DNA of 64,000 nt from Rhizobium sullae (GTDB lineage: Bacteria; Pseudomonadota; Alphaproteobacteria; Rhizobiales; Rhizobiaceae): NCBI RefSeq assembly GCF_025200715.1, contig NZ_CP104144.1:1-64000 (forward strand), given 5' to 3'. This document shows positions 18,173-27,535 of the stretch, in pieces. The notes under the pieces were generated by a model. That model ran no database searches. It saw nothing but the letters and a program-made list of their open reading frames with translations, and was not told the DNA's origin. Position 1 is the first letter of the stretch. Each line of letters begins with the position of its first letter. The translations under genes and the position numbers were made by a program.

Positions 18173-18505
18173 TTACTGCTGCTTTTGTGGAAGCGCGTCC
18201 GGCGGGATTACGGGTGTGTCGCCGACCGGCGGCGCCGGCTTGACCAGATCGCTATCGCCGGTCAAAGGCGGCTTTAACACGCCGTTGCAATCAGACAATT
18301 TTCCCGCATCCGACCTGTTTGCTGATCGCGAATTACCGTCGGTTGGCGCGCGCTCCTGGTTCTGCTGCGGATCCGGCGCTTGACACCGATCCGACTGATC
18401 AGGGGACGTTTGGGCAAAAGCCGGTCCACACAGAAGCCCAGCGGCACAAGCTATTGCGCCGATGCGTTTCGCACAATCGGCGACATTTGCTTGAATGGAG
18501 AGCAT
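18173..18505 (-). CDS. Small exported hypothetical protein
   Basis: A 110-residue precursor with a signal peptide (hydrophobic stretch ending GLLCGPAFA, cleavage near residue 31). The mature part is proline- and aspartate-rich and disordered in character, with the conserved-looking block GKLSDCNGVLKPP and DTPVIPPDALP at the end. GGGAGGG lies about 6 nt before the ATG. Likely periplasmic; function unknown. Confidence 0.7.
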   Translation of the reverse strand: MLSIQANVADCAKRIGAIACAAGLLCGPAFAQTSPDQSDRCQAPDPQQNQERAPTDGNSRSANRSDAGKLSDCNGVLKPPLTGDSDLVKPAPPVGDTPVIPPDALPQKQQ

Positions 18506-18790
18506 GTACCCTCCCTCGGTTGCTTCTCATGAAACACGTTGGAGTGGGGAATGTTCCAAATGCTTCGGGTACCTGTCGGGCGTGATAGAAGTCCGGAATC
18601 GGCCCGAGCACGCCGCGTCAGACAGCGCGGCAGTAGCTAGATTTCTTCCTTGGCGCCGTCAGGCAAAGAAACGGTCCTCGGATGAGACCGTATTTTCAAC
18701 GAGGAGGTGACCAATAGAGCCTTTCTGGTCACGCTGGCCGACGACCTCGTCACTTGGTCGTGTAGCGGCTCATTGACGGGGATGATATCG

Positions 18791-18940
18791 ATGCCGCTGA
18801 CTTGGACACAGGTAAAATCAGACCTTGGCCCCAAGCGGTTCACGGTTTGCACACGGCTCCTTGCGAAATACCCGGCGTGGCACGATTTCTGCGATGGCCA
18901 CCGCCCGCTTGAACTGGCCATCAAAGCATCTCTGAGAATC
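18791..18940 (+). pseudogene. Remnant of LigD polymerase-domain C-terminus
   Basis: MPLTWTQVKSDLGPKRFTV followed by LLAKYPAWHDFC matches the end of the LigD polymerase domain (typically MPLxWxELxxxLxPxxFTV...). Nothing of the ligase, nuclease or earlier polymerase domain is present. It is in frame with the next gene but lacks a convincing start, so it is read as a relic of a bacterial NHEJ ligase gene. Confidence 0.6.
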
Positions 18941-19012
18941 AAGGCAGGGAGCGTGAATTCTCGGGGACGTGCGGCGAACGAACATGAGCTTGTATTCTTG
19001 CGTTATGAGACC

Positions 19013-19906
19013 ATGGAAAAGGAACCGAGCGACACCCCCCGCAAACCGCGTGTCGGCGCCACGGCCGACCTGCCTCACGATCGCATCACGGTGCAGCGTT
19101 TTCGCGAGTCTTTCCCACGCGCGCGCTGGAGCGACAGTCTGAAGGCTTGGTTCGTGCCCGGCCGCACCGCCGAAAGGCGCATCGGTCGTTGGCTGGCTGA
19201 GATGGAAGCAGAGGCCGACGCTTTTGCCGATGAAAAGGGCAGGGATGCTTTCGCATTCGATCCGATCGAAAGCCGCTATCTCGAAGCAGCGCCTTCGGCC
19301 TTTCAGGTCAGGACGCCATACTCGCGCACTGTCGTCAACGAAATTCGAGAGATCCCCTTTGCGCGCTGGGACGCGGATCGCCGACTTTGGACAGTGCCTT
19401 ATCGAGCGTTCGACGAACTGCGCCGACGGTGGCCAGCGATTGAAGCGGCGGCTGAGCGTAACGAACCCGAGGTGAAGAAAGCGCGCCGTGAGGCAATGAA
19501 GGGCACGGATGAAGCGGAGGCATGGAAGGCGAAACTGAGGGAGCGCCGGCGAAAACGGTATCCTGTGCCTGCTGAAGATCTCCCGCCGTTCGAGCGCGCG
19601 ATAGGCACGCATGCTGGTGTGGTCATCTTCACCGGCACGGACGGCGAGTTGGCAGATCCGGTGACCGTCAGCACGTTCTATTTTCCTGCAGCAGAGCGCG
19701 TACAGTATGTCTGGGTATCATCGCGACCGGGTTCGCTGGAAGAGCTGGTGACAACGTGGCCCGCACGAACGCCACCCGGAGATGAGGAGATCGCACGCGG
19801 CTGGTGGCTCCCGGACCTGGAGGAATTGCGGACGGCTCGGCGAAAGGCCAGATCAAAACGACGCACCAAGCAGCGCCAGGAAGAGGAGCGCAACGATACA
19901 GCGTAG
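19013..19906 (+). CDS. Protein with two HARP-like repeats
   Basis: The proposed product of 297 residues contains two copies of a motif like the HARP annealing-helicase accessory domain: ITVQRFRESFPRARWSDSLK then AWFVP (residues 25-49), and TPYSRTVVNEIREIPFARWD then RRLWTVP (101-129). HARP motifs bind forked DNA in SMARCAL1; no helicase domain is present here. The C-terminus is strongly basic (RKARSKRRTKQRQEEE). ATG 19013 is provisional: the frame stays open upstream through the LigD remnant and no ribosome site is clear. Proximity to that remnant suggests a former DNA-repair island. Confidence 0.65.
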   Translation: MEKEPSDTPRKPRVGATADLPHDRITVQRFRESFPRARWSDSLKAWFVPGRTAERRIGRWLAEMEAEADAFADEKGRDAFAFDPIESRYLEAAPSAFQVRTPYSRTVVNEIREIPFARWDADRRLWTVPYRAFDELRRRWPAIEAAAERNEPEVKKARREAMKGTDEAEAWKAKLRERRRKRYPVPAEDLPPFERAIGTHAGVVIFTGTDGELADPVTVSTFYFPAAERVQYVWVSSRPGSLEELVTTWPARTPPGDEEIARGWWLPDLEELRTARRKARSKRRTKQRQEEERNDTA

Positions 19907-19942
19907 ATCGTGCCAAACGTCGCCGGGAGAGGAGCGTCCGGA

Positions 19943-20458
19943 TTGAGTGAGCAGCAAATGCGGAACGCGCTTGATGAATTTCAACGCTTGCCGCCGATCG
20001 AGCCGCGCGAGATGATCGGGCTATGGACCGGTCGGGGCATTCCGTCCGACCACCCTTTCGACGGCGTGCTAGAAAATCTCGGCTGGTTCGGCAAGCGGTT
20101 CACGCCGGATTTGCGCGCGGATGCGCTTTTGTTTCGCTTCGGGGAGCGGGAGCTGATTCCTATTGATCCGGCAAGGATACCGCTCCGGCTGGCTCTGCGT
20201 ATCCGCAAAGTGGGGAAAACGCGAGCAGCGCGCAAACTGTTTTCGTGTCTTCAGCGCAAACTTCGTGCCAAAGGCTCGGTGGCTTCCCTGAAAACAATGT
20301 CGTTCCAAGGCGTCGCGAGTGCCGCGATGATCTATGACGATCAGCCCATTATCGACCACTTCCGCAAGATGGATGATCGAAAAATCATAGGAGCGATGAC
20401 AATCCAGGGAGACGATCGGATTTATTTCTTCAAACTCGAGCGGGTTGATGAGCCGTGA
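19943..20458 (+). CDS. GXWXG/DUF4334-domain protein
   Basis: A product of about 171 residues with the N-terminal GXWXG-type motif EMIGLWTGRGIPSDHPFDGV and the C-terminal DUF4334 block GVASAAMIYDDQPIIDHFRK, then MTIQGDDRIYFFKLER. The biochemical function is unknown. TTG 19943 is chosen because GGAG lies 8 nt upstream; a GTG 33 bases earlier is the alternative. A perfect terminator follows at 20582. Confidence 0.82.
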   Translation: MSEQQMRNALDEFQRLPPIEPREMIGLWTGRGIPSDHPFDGVLENLGWFGKRFTPDLRADALLFRFGERELIPIDPARIPLRLALRIRKVGKTRAARKLFSCLQRKLRAKGSVASLKTMSFQGVASAAMIYDDQPIIDHFRKMDDRKIIGAMTIQGDDRIYFFKLERVDEP

Positions 20459-20581
20459 GCGCTGACTGGATGGGTAGGGCTTGAATTTCCGACAGGCAAT
20501 TATCATCTGTTGCCTACTACCCGTTTCGATGACCGCTTTGTCGCAGCAGCTTTTCTGTCGTGCGCGGTTGTCCGGGTGTGA

Positions 20582-20618
20582 TAGGGCGCTCCCCGCAAGG
20601 GTCGAGCGCCCTATTTTT
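20582..20618 (+). terminator. Rho-independent terminator after the DUF4334 gene
   Basis: TAGGGCGCTC (20582-20591) pairs perfectly with GAGCGCCCTA (20604-20613), followed by TTTTT. It lies in the 308-bp gap before the convergent TetR gene; nothing else is seen there. Confidence 0.9.
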
Positions 20619-20766
20619 GTCTAATGGGAAGCTCGCTCGAGCATATCAAAGACCGCGGCGTTACGGAAAGACACTGTCGCCGCGGCCTGATGGCGAGCAG
20701 GTTAACTGTGCCGCTGCCAGCCAGCGCTGCCCATGGACACCCGCGGTATGGCTGCTCTTTCAGAGC

Positions 20767-21420
20767 CTATGCAGGAGACGGGCAGGACTTGAGGTAGCTG
20801 ACGACGGCATCCGCGATCATTCCGCGGTGTCGGTCGACCGTTTCGCTTTCGGAGAGATCACGCCTGAAAATCGTGCCGAAGGTATAGCGGTTCGAGACGC
20901 GGAAGAAGCAGAAGGCGCTGATCATCATGTGGACGTCGATCGGATCGGCCTTCCGGCGAAAAACGCCCTGTTCGAAACCGCGGTCTAGGATGCCGGCGAT
21001 CGTCTCTATGACCGAGACGTTGAGGTCGCGGATGGCCTCCGAGCGCAGCATATGCGCCGCGTGGTGAATATTCTCAATACTCACCAGCCGGACGAAATCC
21101 GGGTTGGCCTCATCATGATCGAAGGTCGTTGCGATCAGCGTGCGTAGTGCTGCTTCCGGCTCAAGGTTCGAAAGCTGAAGATCGGCTTCCAGCGACCGGA
21201 TCTTGCGGTAGGACTGCTCCAGCACGGCGAGATAGAGACCCTCCTTGCTGCCGAAATAATAATAGATCATCCGCTTTGAAGTGCGGGTCTTCTCCGCGAT
21301 CGCGTCGACGCGCGCGCCGGCAAGGCCATGGGTCGCGAACTCCTTCGTCGCGACGACGAGGATATCCGCCTGTGTCCGCTCTGGATCGTTCTTTCGTCCG
21401 TTTTCGGCCCGCTCCGCCAT
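20767..21420 (-). CDS. TetR-family regulator of the quinate/shikimate module
   Basis: A 217-residue repressor with the TetR helix-turn-helix ADILVVATKEFATHGLAGAR then KRMIYYYFGSKEGLYLAVLE (residues 18-70) and a helical ligand-binding C-terminus (TetR_C, FDHDEANPDFVRLVSIEN). It is divergent from dctQMP-aroE-quiC, so it probably controls that operon and senses its substrate or an intermediate such as dehydroshikimate. A palindrome in the divergent promoter is the likely operator. Confidence 0.88.
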   Translation of the reverse strand: MAERAENGRKNDPERTQADILVVATKEFATHGLAGARVDAIAEKTRTSKRMIYYYFGSKEGLYLAVLEQSYRKIRSLEADLQLSNLEPEAALRTLIATTFDHDEANPDFVRLVSIENIHHAAHMLRSEAIRDLNVSVIETIAGILDRGFEQGVFRRKADPIDVHMMISAFCFFRVSNRYTFGTIFRRDLSESETVDRHRGMIADAVVSYLKSCPSPA

Positions 21421-21555
21421 CTCTTGCGACTATGCTCCCTAAACCGCTGTTTCAAATAGTCAAAGCGGCAGCTGTGAGCGCGGTTGTGCTATCGCATCCG
21501 TGCCCGAGAACCCAAGTCATATTCACCTTGCACGCCGGTTTCAATAGACTGCGGC

Positions 21556-21580
21556 TTGACATTCGAACTAGTTAGTACAT
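21556..21580 (+). promoter_or_regulatory. Candidate promoter and TetR operator of the TRAP operon
   Basis: TTGACA (21556-21561) is followed by the palindrome AACTAGTT (21566-21573) and TAGTAC, so a repressor bound here would block RNA polymerase. The -10 box is not clear. No gene lies between here and dctQ at 21706. Confidence 0.4.
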
Positions 21581-21705
21581 TTTTGTAGCAAGACTACGGA
21601 CCTGGAGGAGGGACGTCGGCGAGATCTCGTCAGAACATGTTCCGCATGCCTGACGGACGACCAAAAGGGCCACTCGATCGGTGGCTTACGCTTTGGGAGG
21701 AGCGA

Positions 21706-22269
21706 ATGACCCGCATCATCGACTTCTATTTTCTCGTGTTGAAGGTGACGATCGCGCTGCTGTTGGCAGGCATGGTCGTGCTCGTCTTCGGCAATGTCGT
21801 CCTTCGCTATGCCTTCAATCAGGGCATCACGTCCTCCGAAGAATTGTCGCGGATGTTCTTTGTCTGGCTGACCTTCCTCGGCGCTGTTGTCGCGATGCGC
21901 GAGCATGGCCATCTCGGCGTTGACTCAGTGCTTCGGCGTCTGCCTCCCGTCGGCGCCAAGATGGCGGCCCTTGCCGGCCACGCGCTGATGCTGCTGGCAA
22001 CCTGGCTCTTGATCAGCGGCAGCTGGACGCAAACGCTGATCAATGTGCATGTGGCAGCGCCTGCGACCGGCATTTCCATGGCGTTCTTCTACGGTGCCGG
22101 GCTGGCGTTCGGCATTCCGGCATTTCTCATCCTCCTGTGGGATGCTTTCGCGATCGCCACCGGCCGTATCGATATCACGACGGTCGAGCTTGTCCGCGAC
22201 AGCGAGGAGCAAGTCGCGCTCGAGGATCATGCCGATCCGGCACTTGCCAATCTCGTAACAAAGCATTGA
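21706..22269 (+). CDS. dctQ: TRAP transporter small permease (DctQ)
   Basis: The small membrane subunit of a tripartite ATP-independent periplasmic transporter. The 187-residue product has four predicted membrane helices and the DctQ motif GNVVLRYAFNQGITSSEELS. ATG 21706 follows GGGAGGAG at ideal distance; an ATG 69 bases upstream is rejected. It is followed 10 bp later by dctM. By context the system probably imports quinate, shikimate or a related hydroaromatic acid. Confidence 0.93.
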   Translation: MTRIIDFYFLVLKVTIALLLAGMVVLVFGNVVLRYAFNQGITSSEELSRMFFVWLTFLGAVVAMREHGHLGVDSVLRRLPPVGAKMAALAGHALMLLATWLLISGSWTQTLINVHVAAPATGISMAFFYGAGLAFGIPAFLILLWDAFAIATGRIDITTVELVRDSEEQVALEDHADPALANLVTKH

Positions 22270-22279
22270 GGGGCGGAGA

Positions 22280-23560
22280 ATGACTGTATCCATCTTCCTC
22301 GGCGCGCTTCTTGGACCCATGGCGCTTGGTGTGCCGATCGCCTTTGCCCTCATCATCAGCGGCGTTGCGCTGATGATGTATCTTGGCATGTTCGATCCGC
22401 AGATCGTGGCGCAGAATGTGCTCAACGGCGCCGACAGCTTTCCGCTGATGGCGGTACCGTTCTTCATGCTGGCAGGCGAGGTGATGAATGCCGGCGGTCT
22501 CTCCCGGCGTATCATCAACCTGGCGATGGTGATGGTCGGCCATATTCGCGGCGGCCTCGGTTTCGTCGCGATCTTCGCCGCCTGCGTCATGGCAAGCCTC
22601 TCCGGCTCGGCGGTTGCCGATGCCGCGGCGCTCGGTGCACTGCTTCTGCCGATGATGTTGAAATCCGGCCATGACCCGGCGCGCGCCGGCGGCCTGCTCG
22701 CGTCGGCCTCAATCATCGGCCCGATCATTCCGCCGTCGATCGGCTTCATTCTTTACGGTGTCGTGGGCGGCGTCTCGATCACCAAACTCTTCCTCGCAGG
22801 CATCTTTCCAGGCCTCATGATCGGCGCAGCGCTCTGCATCACTTGGCTCATCGTTGCGCGCAAGGAGCAGTTCCAGCTTCCGCCGAAAGCAAGCGGCGCA
22901 ATGCGGATGAAGGCATTCGTCGAGAGCATCTGGGCGCTTATGCTGCCGCTCATCATCATCGTCGGCTTGAAATTCGGCGTCTTCACACCGACTGAAGCGG
23001 GCGTTGTCGCTGCCGTCTATTCGCTCTTCGTGTCGATGGTCGTCTACCGCGAGCTGCCGCCTGCAAAGGTCTTCCACGTCTTCGTGTCGGCGGCGAAGAT
23101 CACCGCGATCGTCATGTTCCTGGTTGCTTGCGCTGCCGTTTCAGCCTGGCTGATCACGGTTGCGGACGTTCCCGGCGACCTTGCCGCCATGGTCGAGCCC
23201 TTGATGGATAATCAGACGCTGCTTTTGCTCGCGATCATGGTCCTCGTCGTTGCCGTCGGCACGGCGATGGACATGACACCGACCATCCTCATCATGACGC
23301 CGGTGCTCATGCCGATCATCAAACAGGCGGGAATCGATCCTGTTTATTTCGGCGTGCTCTTCATCATCAACAATTCGATCGGCCTGATCACGCCGCCGGT
23401 CGGCACCGTGCTCAACGTCATCTGTGGCGTTTCTAAGCTTTCGATGGAGCAGCTGATGAAGGGTGTCATGCCCTTCCTCATCGCGGAACTGATCGTCCTG
23501 CTTCTGCTCGTCCTGTTTCCGCAACTGGTGACCGTTCCGGTTTCCTGGTTCGGGCACTGA
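22280..23560 (+). CDS. dctM: TRAP transporter large permease (DctM)
   Basis: The 426-residue, highly hydrophobic product has the DctM family signatures GVPIAFALIISGVALMMYLG near the N-terminus, then SLSGSAVADAAALGALLLPM and PPSIGFILYGVVGGVSI, and GLITPPVGTVLNVICGVSKL near the C-terminus. It uses an ion gradient to move substrate delivered by DctP. It is the middle gene of dctQMP. Confidence 0.95.
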   Translation: MTVSIFLGALLGPMALGVPIAFALIISGVALMMYLGMFDPQIVAQNVLNGADSFPLMAVPFFMLAGEVMNAGGLSRRIINLAMVMVGHIRGGLGFVAIFAACVMASLSGSAVADAAALGALLLPMMLKSGHDPARAGGLLASASIIGPIIPPSIGFILYGVVGGVSITKLFLAGIFPGLMIGAALCITWLIVARKEQFQLPPKASGAMRMKAFVESIWALMLPLIIIVGLKFGVFTPTEAGVVAAVYSLFVSMVVYRELPPAKVFHVFVSAAKITAIVMFLVACAAVSAWLITVADVPGDLAAMVEPLMDNQTLLLLAIMVLVVAVGTAMDMTPTILIMTPVLMPIIKQAGIDPVYFGVLFIINNSIGLITPPVGTVLNVICGVSKLSMEQLMKGVMPFLIAELIVLLLLVLFPQLVTVPVSWFGH

Positions 23561-23637
23561 TCTTAGCTTCGCCGGCAACGGCGATGGAATTTCAACGCGG
23601 CCGGAGGGAGATGCCGGCCACAACCTGGGAGGAAAAC

Positions 23638-24654
23638 ATGCTGAACAAATTGACGAAGCTGGCGTTGGGATTGGCATTGCCGATCGCCCTGCTGGCAACC
23701 GGCCCCGCGATCGCCGAAATCCGCGGACACCAGCTGAAATTCGCCTCGGCGAACAACAAGGGCCATCCCCAGGTCATGGGCATGGAGAAGTTTGCCGAGC
23801 TCTTGAAGGAGAAGAGCGGCGGCAAGATCGAGGTCAAGCTCTTTCCGGGCGGCGTGCTTGGCGGCGATGTACAGACCGTTTCAGCGCTGCAAGGCGGCGT
23901 GATCGAAATGACCGTGCTCAATGCCGGCATTCTCGCAAGCAATGTCAAGCCGTTCGGCGCCGTCGACCTGCCCTTCCTCTTCAATAGCGGCGAGGAAGCA
24001 GACAAGGTGATGGACGGACCGTTCGGCTCCGGCCTGATGAAGCTTCTGCCGGATACCGGCCTCGTCGGACTTGCCTATTGGGAGCTCGGTTTCCGCAACC
24101 TTACGAACAACCGCCACGCAGTCACCAAGCTCGAGGATATCAAGGGCCTGAAGATCCGCACGATCCAGTCGCCGATCCCGATCGAGCTGTTCAACAGCCT
24201 CGGCGCCAATGCCGTGCCCTTGCCTTACACCGAACTCTATACGGCGCTTGAGACGGGCACTGTCGACGGCCAGGAAAATCCAGCCGCGAACATCATCAAT
24301 GCCAAGTTCTTCGAAGTGCAGAAGTACATGACGGTGACCCGTCACCAGTACAATCCGCAGATCGTCCTCATCAGCAAGAAATTCTGGGACGGATTGAATG
24401 ACGAGGAGAAGGCCCTCTTCCAATCCGCGGCAACGGAAGCCCGCGACTATCAGCGCAAGGTCTCGCGCGAGATGGACGCCAAGGCGATCGACGAGATCAA
24501 GAAGACCGGAATGGAAGTCAGCGAACTGAGCCCTGAGGAAACGCAGAAGCTGCGCGAGGCCGTCAAGCCGTTGATCGACAAATTCAGCGCCCAGATCGGC
24601 ACAGACACCGTCGCACAGCTCATGAAGGAGCTCCACACCGCGCGCGGACAATAA
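23638..24654 (+). CDS. dctP: TRAP transporter substrate-binding protein (DctP)
   Basis: A 338-residue periplasmic binding protein. ATG 23638 follows GGGAGGAAAAC and opens on a signal peptide ending GPAIA. The mature protein shows the DctP pattern: KFASANNKGHPQVMGMEKFA, the arginine-bearing LKIRTIQSPIPIELFNSLGA that contacts the substrate carboxylate, and LETGTVDGQENP. A GC hairpin without a T-run follows the stop (24664-24691) and may trim the transcript before aroE. Substrate inferred from context: a quinate- or shikimate-type acid. Confidence 0.93.
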   Translation: MLNKLTKLALGLALPIALLATGPAIAEIRGHQLKFASANNKGHPQVMGMEKFAELLKEKSGGKIEVKLFPGGVLGGDVQTVSALQGGVIEMTVLNAGILASNVKPFGAVDLPFLFNSGEEADKVMDGPFGSGLMKLLPDTGLVGLAYWELGFRNLTNNRHAVTKLEDIKGLKIRTIQSPIPIELFNSLGANAVPLPYTELYTALETGTVDGQENPAANIINAKFFEVQKYMTVTRHQYNPQIVLISKKFWDGLNDEEKALFQSAATEARDYQRKVSREMDAKAIDEIKKTGMEVSELSPEETQKLREAVKPLIDKFSAQIGTDTVAQLMKELHTARGQ

Positions 24655-24721
24655 GCAAGGACCGGGCCCGCCCGAAACAGCGGGTCCGTTCTCCTGTCAC
24701 TGGAAATCACGGAAAAGACGG

Positions 24722-25582
24722 ATGCCCGAGACACTCATAAAACCACTGAGGGCCGGATTGATCGGTGCCGGGATCCAGGCTTCGCTGACGCCTGCCATGC
24801 ATATGGAGGAGGGTGCTGCGCAGGGTCTGAACTATGAATACGAACTGATCGACCTCAATCAGATCGGCGCCGCACCAGCCGACCTGCCGAGGCTTCTAGC
24901 CGAAGCCGAAGCACAGGGTTTTGCAGGCCTCAACATCACCCATCCCTGCAAGCAGGTCATCATCCCCTATCTCGACGAGCTATCGGCCGAGGCGCGAGCG
25001 CTCGGGGCCGTCAATACGGTCGTCTTCAAAGACGGACGGCGATATGGCCACAACACCGATTGGTGGGGCTTTGCCGAAAGCTTTCGCCGCGGCTTGCCGG
25101 ACGCCGATCTCTCTTCGGCCGTTCAGCTTGGTGCTGGCGGCGCAGGCGTTGCGACCGCCTATGCGATGCTCTCGCTCGGCATACAGAGATTGACAGTCTT
25201 CGATCGAGAACCGGAACGTGCCGTCACCCTGACCGAAGCGATGTCGCAGCGCTTTCCCGCTGCTGCCATCACGGCCGGAATGGACCTGGCATCGGCGATG
25301 CGGCAGGCATCCGGCCTCACACACGCAACGCCAACTGGGATGGCGAAATATCCGGGCATGCCTTTGCCGCCGGAACTGCTTGAGGAACGGCATTGGGTCG
25401 CCGAGATCGTCTACTTCCCATTGGAGACCGAACTGCTGCAGCAAGCCAGGAAACGCGGCTGCCGGACGCTCGATGGCGGCGGCATGGCGGTCTTCCAAGC
25501 GGTTGGCGCCTTCCGTCTCTTAACCGAGCGAACGCCGGATGCAGCCCGGATGCTTTCGCATTTCAAAGCCATGACCGAATGA
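24722..25582 (+). CDS. aroE: Shikimate/quinate dehydrogenase (AroE family)
   Basis: It oxidises shikimate (or quinate) to the 3-dehydro acid with NAD(P)+. The 286-residue product has the catalytic lysine in NITHPCKQ (K77), catalytic aspartate in GHNTDWWGF (D113), the nucleotide loop GAGGAG (137-142) and the late GGGMAVFQAVGAF helix. Its place between a TRAP uptake system and a dehydroshikimate dehydratase points to catabolism rather than aromatic amino acid synthesis. It starts 67 bp after dctP. Confidence 0.92.
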   Translation: MPETLIKPLRAGLIGAGIQASLTPAMHMEEGAAQGLNYEYELIDLNQIGAAPADLPRLLAEAEAQGFAGLNITHPCKQVIIPYLDELSAEARALGAVNTVVFKDGRRYGHNTDWWGFAESFRRGLPDADLSSAVQLGAGGAGVATAYAMLSLGIQRLTVFDREPERAVTLTEAMSQRFPAAAITAGMDLASAMRQASGLTHATPTGMAKYPGMPLPPELLEERHWVAEIVYFPLETELLQQARKRGCRTLDGGGMAVFQAVGAFRLLTERTPDAARMLSHFKAMTE

Positions 25583-25613
25583 CCTTCCATTCGACACCGC
25601 AAGGAGCAGGCCG

Positions 25614-27503
25614 ATGAAGACGTCTATAGCGACGGTATCGTTGAGCGGCGATCTCCGAGACAAGCTGGAAGCGATCGCGAAAGCCGGTTTCGATGGCGTC
25701 GAAATATTCGAAAACGACTTCCTCATCTTCGATGAGAGCCCGCGCCAGGTGGGCAAGATGGTGCGCGATCTCGGTATGGAGATCACGCTCTTCCAGCCCT
25801 TCCGGGATTTCGAAGGCATGCCGGAGCCGCTTCGTAGCCGCACATTCGACCGCGCCGAGCGCAAGTTCGACGTCATGCAGGAAATGGGGACGGATCTGGT
25901 GCTCGTCTGCTCCAACGTGTCGCCGGCATCGCTCGGCGGCCTCGACCGGGCAGCAGTCGACTTTCATGAGCTTGGCGAGCGCGCGGCAAAGCGCGGCCTG
26001 AAGGTGGGCTACGAGGCGCTGGCCTGGGGGAGGCACATTCACGATCACCGCGATGCCTGGGAGATCGTGCGCCGTGCGGACCACCCCAATATCGGCCTGA
26101 TCCTCGACAGCTTCCATACGCTGTCGCGCAAGATCGATGTCAATTCGATCCGCTCGATTCCGAAGGAAAAGATCTTCATCATCCAGCTTGCCGATGCGCC
26201 TCTGATCGACATGGATCTGCTTTTCTGGAGTAGGCATTTCCGCAACATGCCGGGCGAGGGCGACCTGCCGGTCCTCGATTTCATGAAGGCGGTCGCGGCG
26301 ACCGGATATGACGGATATCTGTCGCTGGAAATTTTCAACGACCAGTTCCGCGGCGGCTCGCCCGCTGCCATCGCAGTTGATGGCAGGCGCTCGTTGATCT
26401 ATCTCGGTGATCAGGTGAAACGGCAGGAGCCGGAGAGTTCCTTGCCCGTCCCTGCGATGCCGCCGCGTGCCTCCGTCGAAGGCGTCGCCTTCGTCGAGTT
26501 CACGGTCGACGAAGACGAAGCGCCGCAGCTCGAATCGCTGATTGCGAGCCTCGGTTTCCGGAAGGTTTCGAGGCACAAGACCAAGAGTGTTACCGTCTTT
26601 CGCCAAGGGGGCATCAATCTCGTCGTCAATACCGAGCAGAAGGGCTTTGCCGGCGCATCCTATGCCGTCCATGGCACCTCGGCCTATGCCGCCGGCTTGA
26701 TGGTCGCCGATGCGAAGGCGGCGGTCGAACGCGCCGTGGCCTTAGGCGCTGAGCGTTTCCGGCAGCCGATCGATCCCGGCGAGATCGAGATGCCGGCGGT
26801 GCGCGGTGTCGGCGGCGGTGTCCTCTACTTCCTCGACCGCAAGACGAAGCTTGGCCGCATATGGGAGATCGAGTTCGATCCGGTCGAAGACACGGCAGCC
26901 CCGCAGCCTGCCGGGCTGCAATCGATCGATCACATCGCCCAGACCGTGAAATATGAGGAATTGCTCACTTGGCTCCTGTTCTACACATCGATCCTCGATG
27001 CTCATAAGACGCCGATGGTCGACATCATCGATCCGTCCGGCATAGTGAGAAGCCAGGCGATAGAAAATGCCGACGGGTCGCTGCGCATCACCATGAACGG
27101 TGCCGAAAACCGCAACACGCTTGCCGGCCACTTCATCGCCGAAACCTTCGGCTCCGGCATCCAGCACCTTGCCTTCGAGACTGAGGATATCTTCGCCACC
27201 GCTGCGGCCCTTGCCGCAAACGGCTTCGTATCCCTTGCGATCTCGCCGAACTATTATGACGATCTGGAAGCCCGCTTCGGTCTGGACGCGGAATTTGCGG
27301 AGCGATTGAAGGCGAACAACATTCTTTATGACCGGGACGAGCATGGCGAATATTTCCAGCTCTACAGTCCCACCTACGGCGAGGGCCTGTTCTTCGAAAT
27401 CGTCGAAAGGCGCGGCTATCGTGGCTATGGCGCGGCAAATGCCATTTTCCGTATTGCCGCGCTTAGAAAACATCTGCGACCGGCCGGTGTTCCACGTGCC
27501 TGA
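25614..27503 (+). CDS. quiC1: Fused 3-dehydroshikimate dehydratase (TIM barrel + HPPD-like domain)
   Basis: It converts 3-dehydroshikimate to protocatechuate. The 629-residue product has an N-terminal xylose-isomerase-like TIM barrel (about 1-270; NIGLILDSFHTLSRK and GYLSLEIFNDQFRGG carry metal-ligand acids and His) and two C-terminal vicinal-oxygen-chelate modules like 4-hydroxyphenylpyruvate dioxygenase (about 285-620; SIDHIAQTVKYEE, GIQHLAFETEDIF, GLFFEIVERRG). This fusion is the known QuiC1 architecture. It ends the operon dctQMP-aroE-quiC1. Its last 321 bases recur as a damaged copy at 28532-28890. Confidence 0.9.
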   Translation: MKTSIATVSLSGDLRDKLEAIAKAGFDGVEIFENDFLIFDESPRQVGKMVRDLGMEITLFQPFRDFEGMPEPLRSRTFDRAERKFDVMQEMGTDLVLVCSNVSPASLGGLDRAAVDFHELGERAAKRGLKVGYEALAWGRHIHDHRDAWEIVRRADHPNIGLILDSFHTLSRKIDVNSIRSIPKEKIFIIQLADAPLIDMDLLFWSRHFRNMPGEGDLPVLDFMKAVAATGYDGYLSLEIFNDQFRGGSPAAIAVDGRRSLIYLGDQVKRQEPESSLPVPAMPPRASVEGVAFVEFTVDEDEAPQLESLIASLGFRKVSRHKTKSVTVFRQGGINLVVNTEQKGFAGASYAVHGTSAYAAGLMVADAKAAVERAVALGAERFRQPIDPGEIEMPAVRGVGGGVLYFLDRKTKLGRIWEIEFDPVEDTAAPQPAGLQSIDHIAQTVKYEELLTWLLFYTSILDAHKTPMVDIIDPSGIVRSQAIENADGSLRITMNGAENRNTLAGHFIAETFGSGIQHLAFETEDIFATAAALAANGFVSLAISPNYYDDLEARFGLDAEFAERLKANNILYDRDEHGEYFQLYSPTYGEGLFFEIVERRGYRGYGAANAIFRIAALRKHLRPAGVPRA

Positions 27504-27535
27504 ATGCGGGATCATTATCGAACGTATTGGTCAGT
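27183..27535 (+). repeat. Direct repeat, copy 1 (3' end of quiC1)
   Basis: From GAGGATATCTTCGCCA to TATTGGTCAGT this segment is nearly identical to 28532-28890. It is the intact parent and includes the quiC1 stop plus about 30 bp downstream. Confidence 0.92.
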
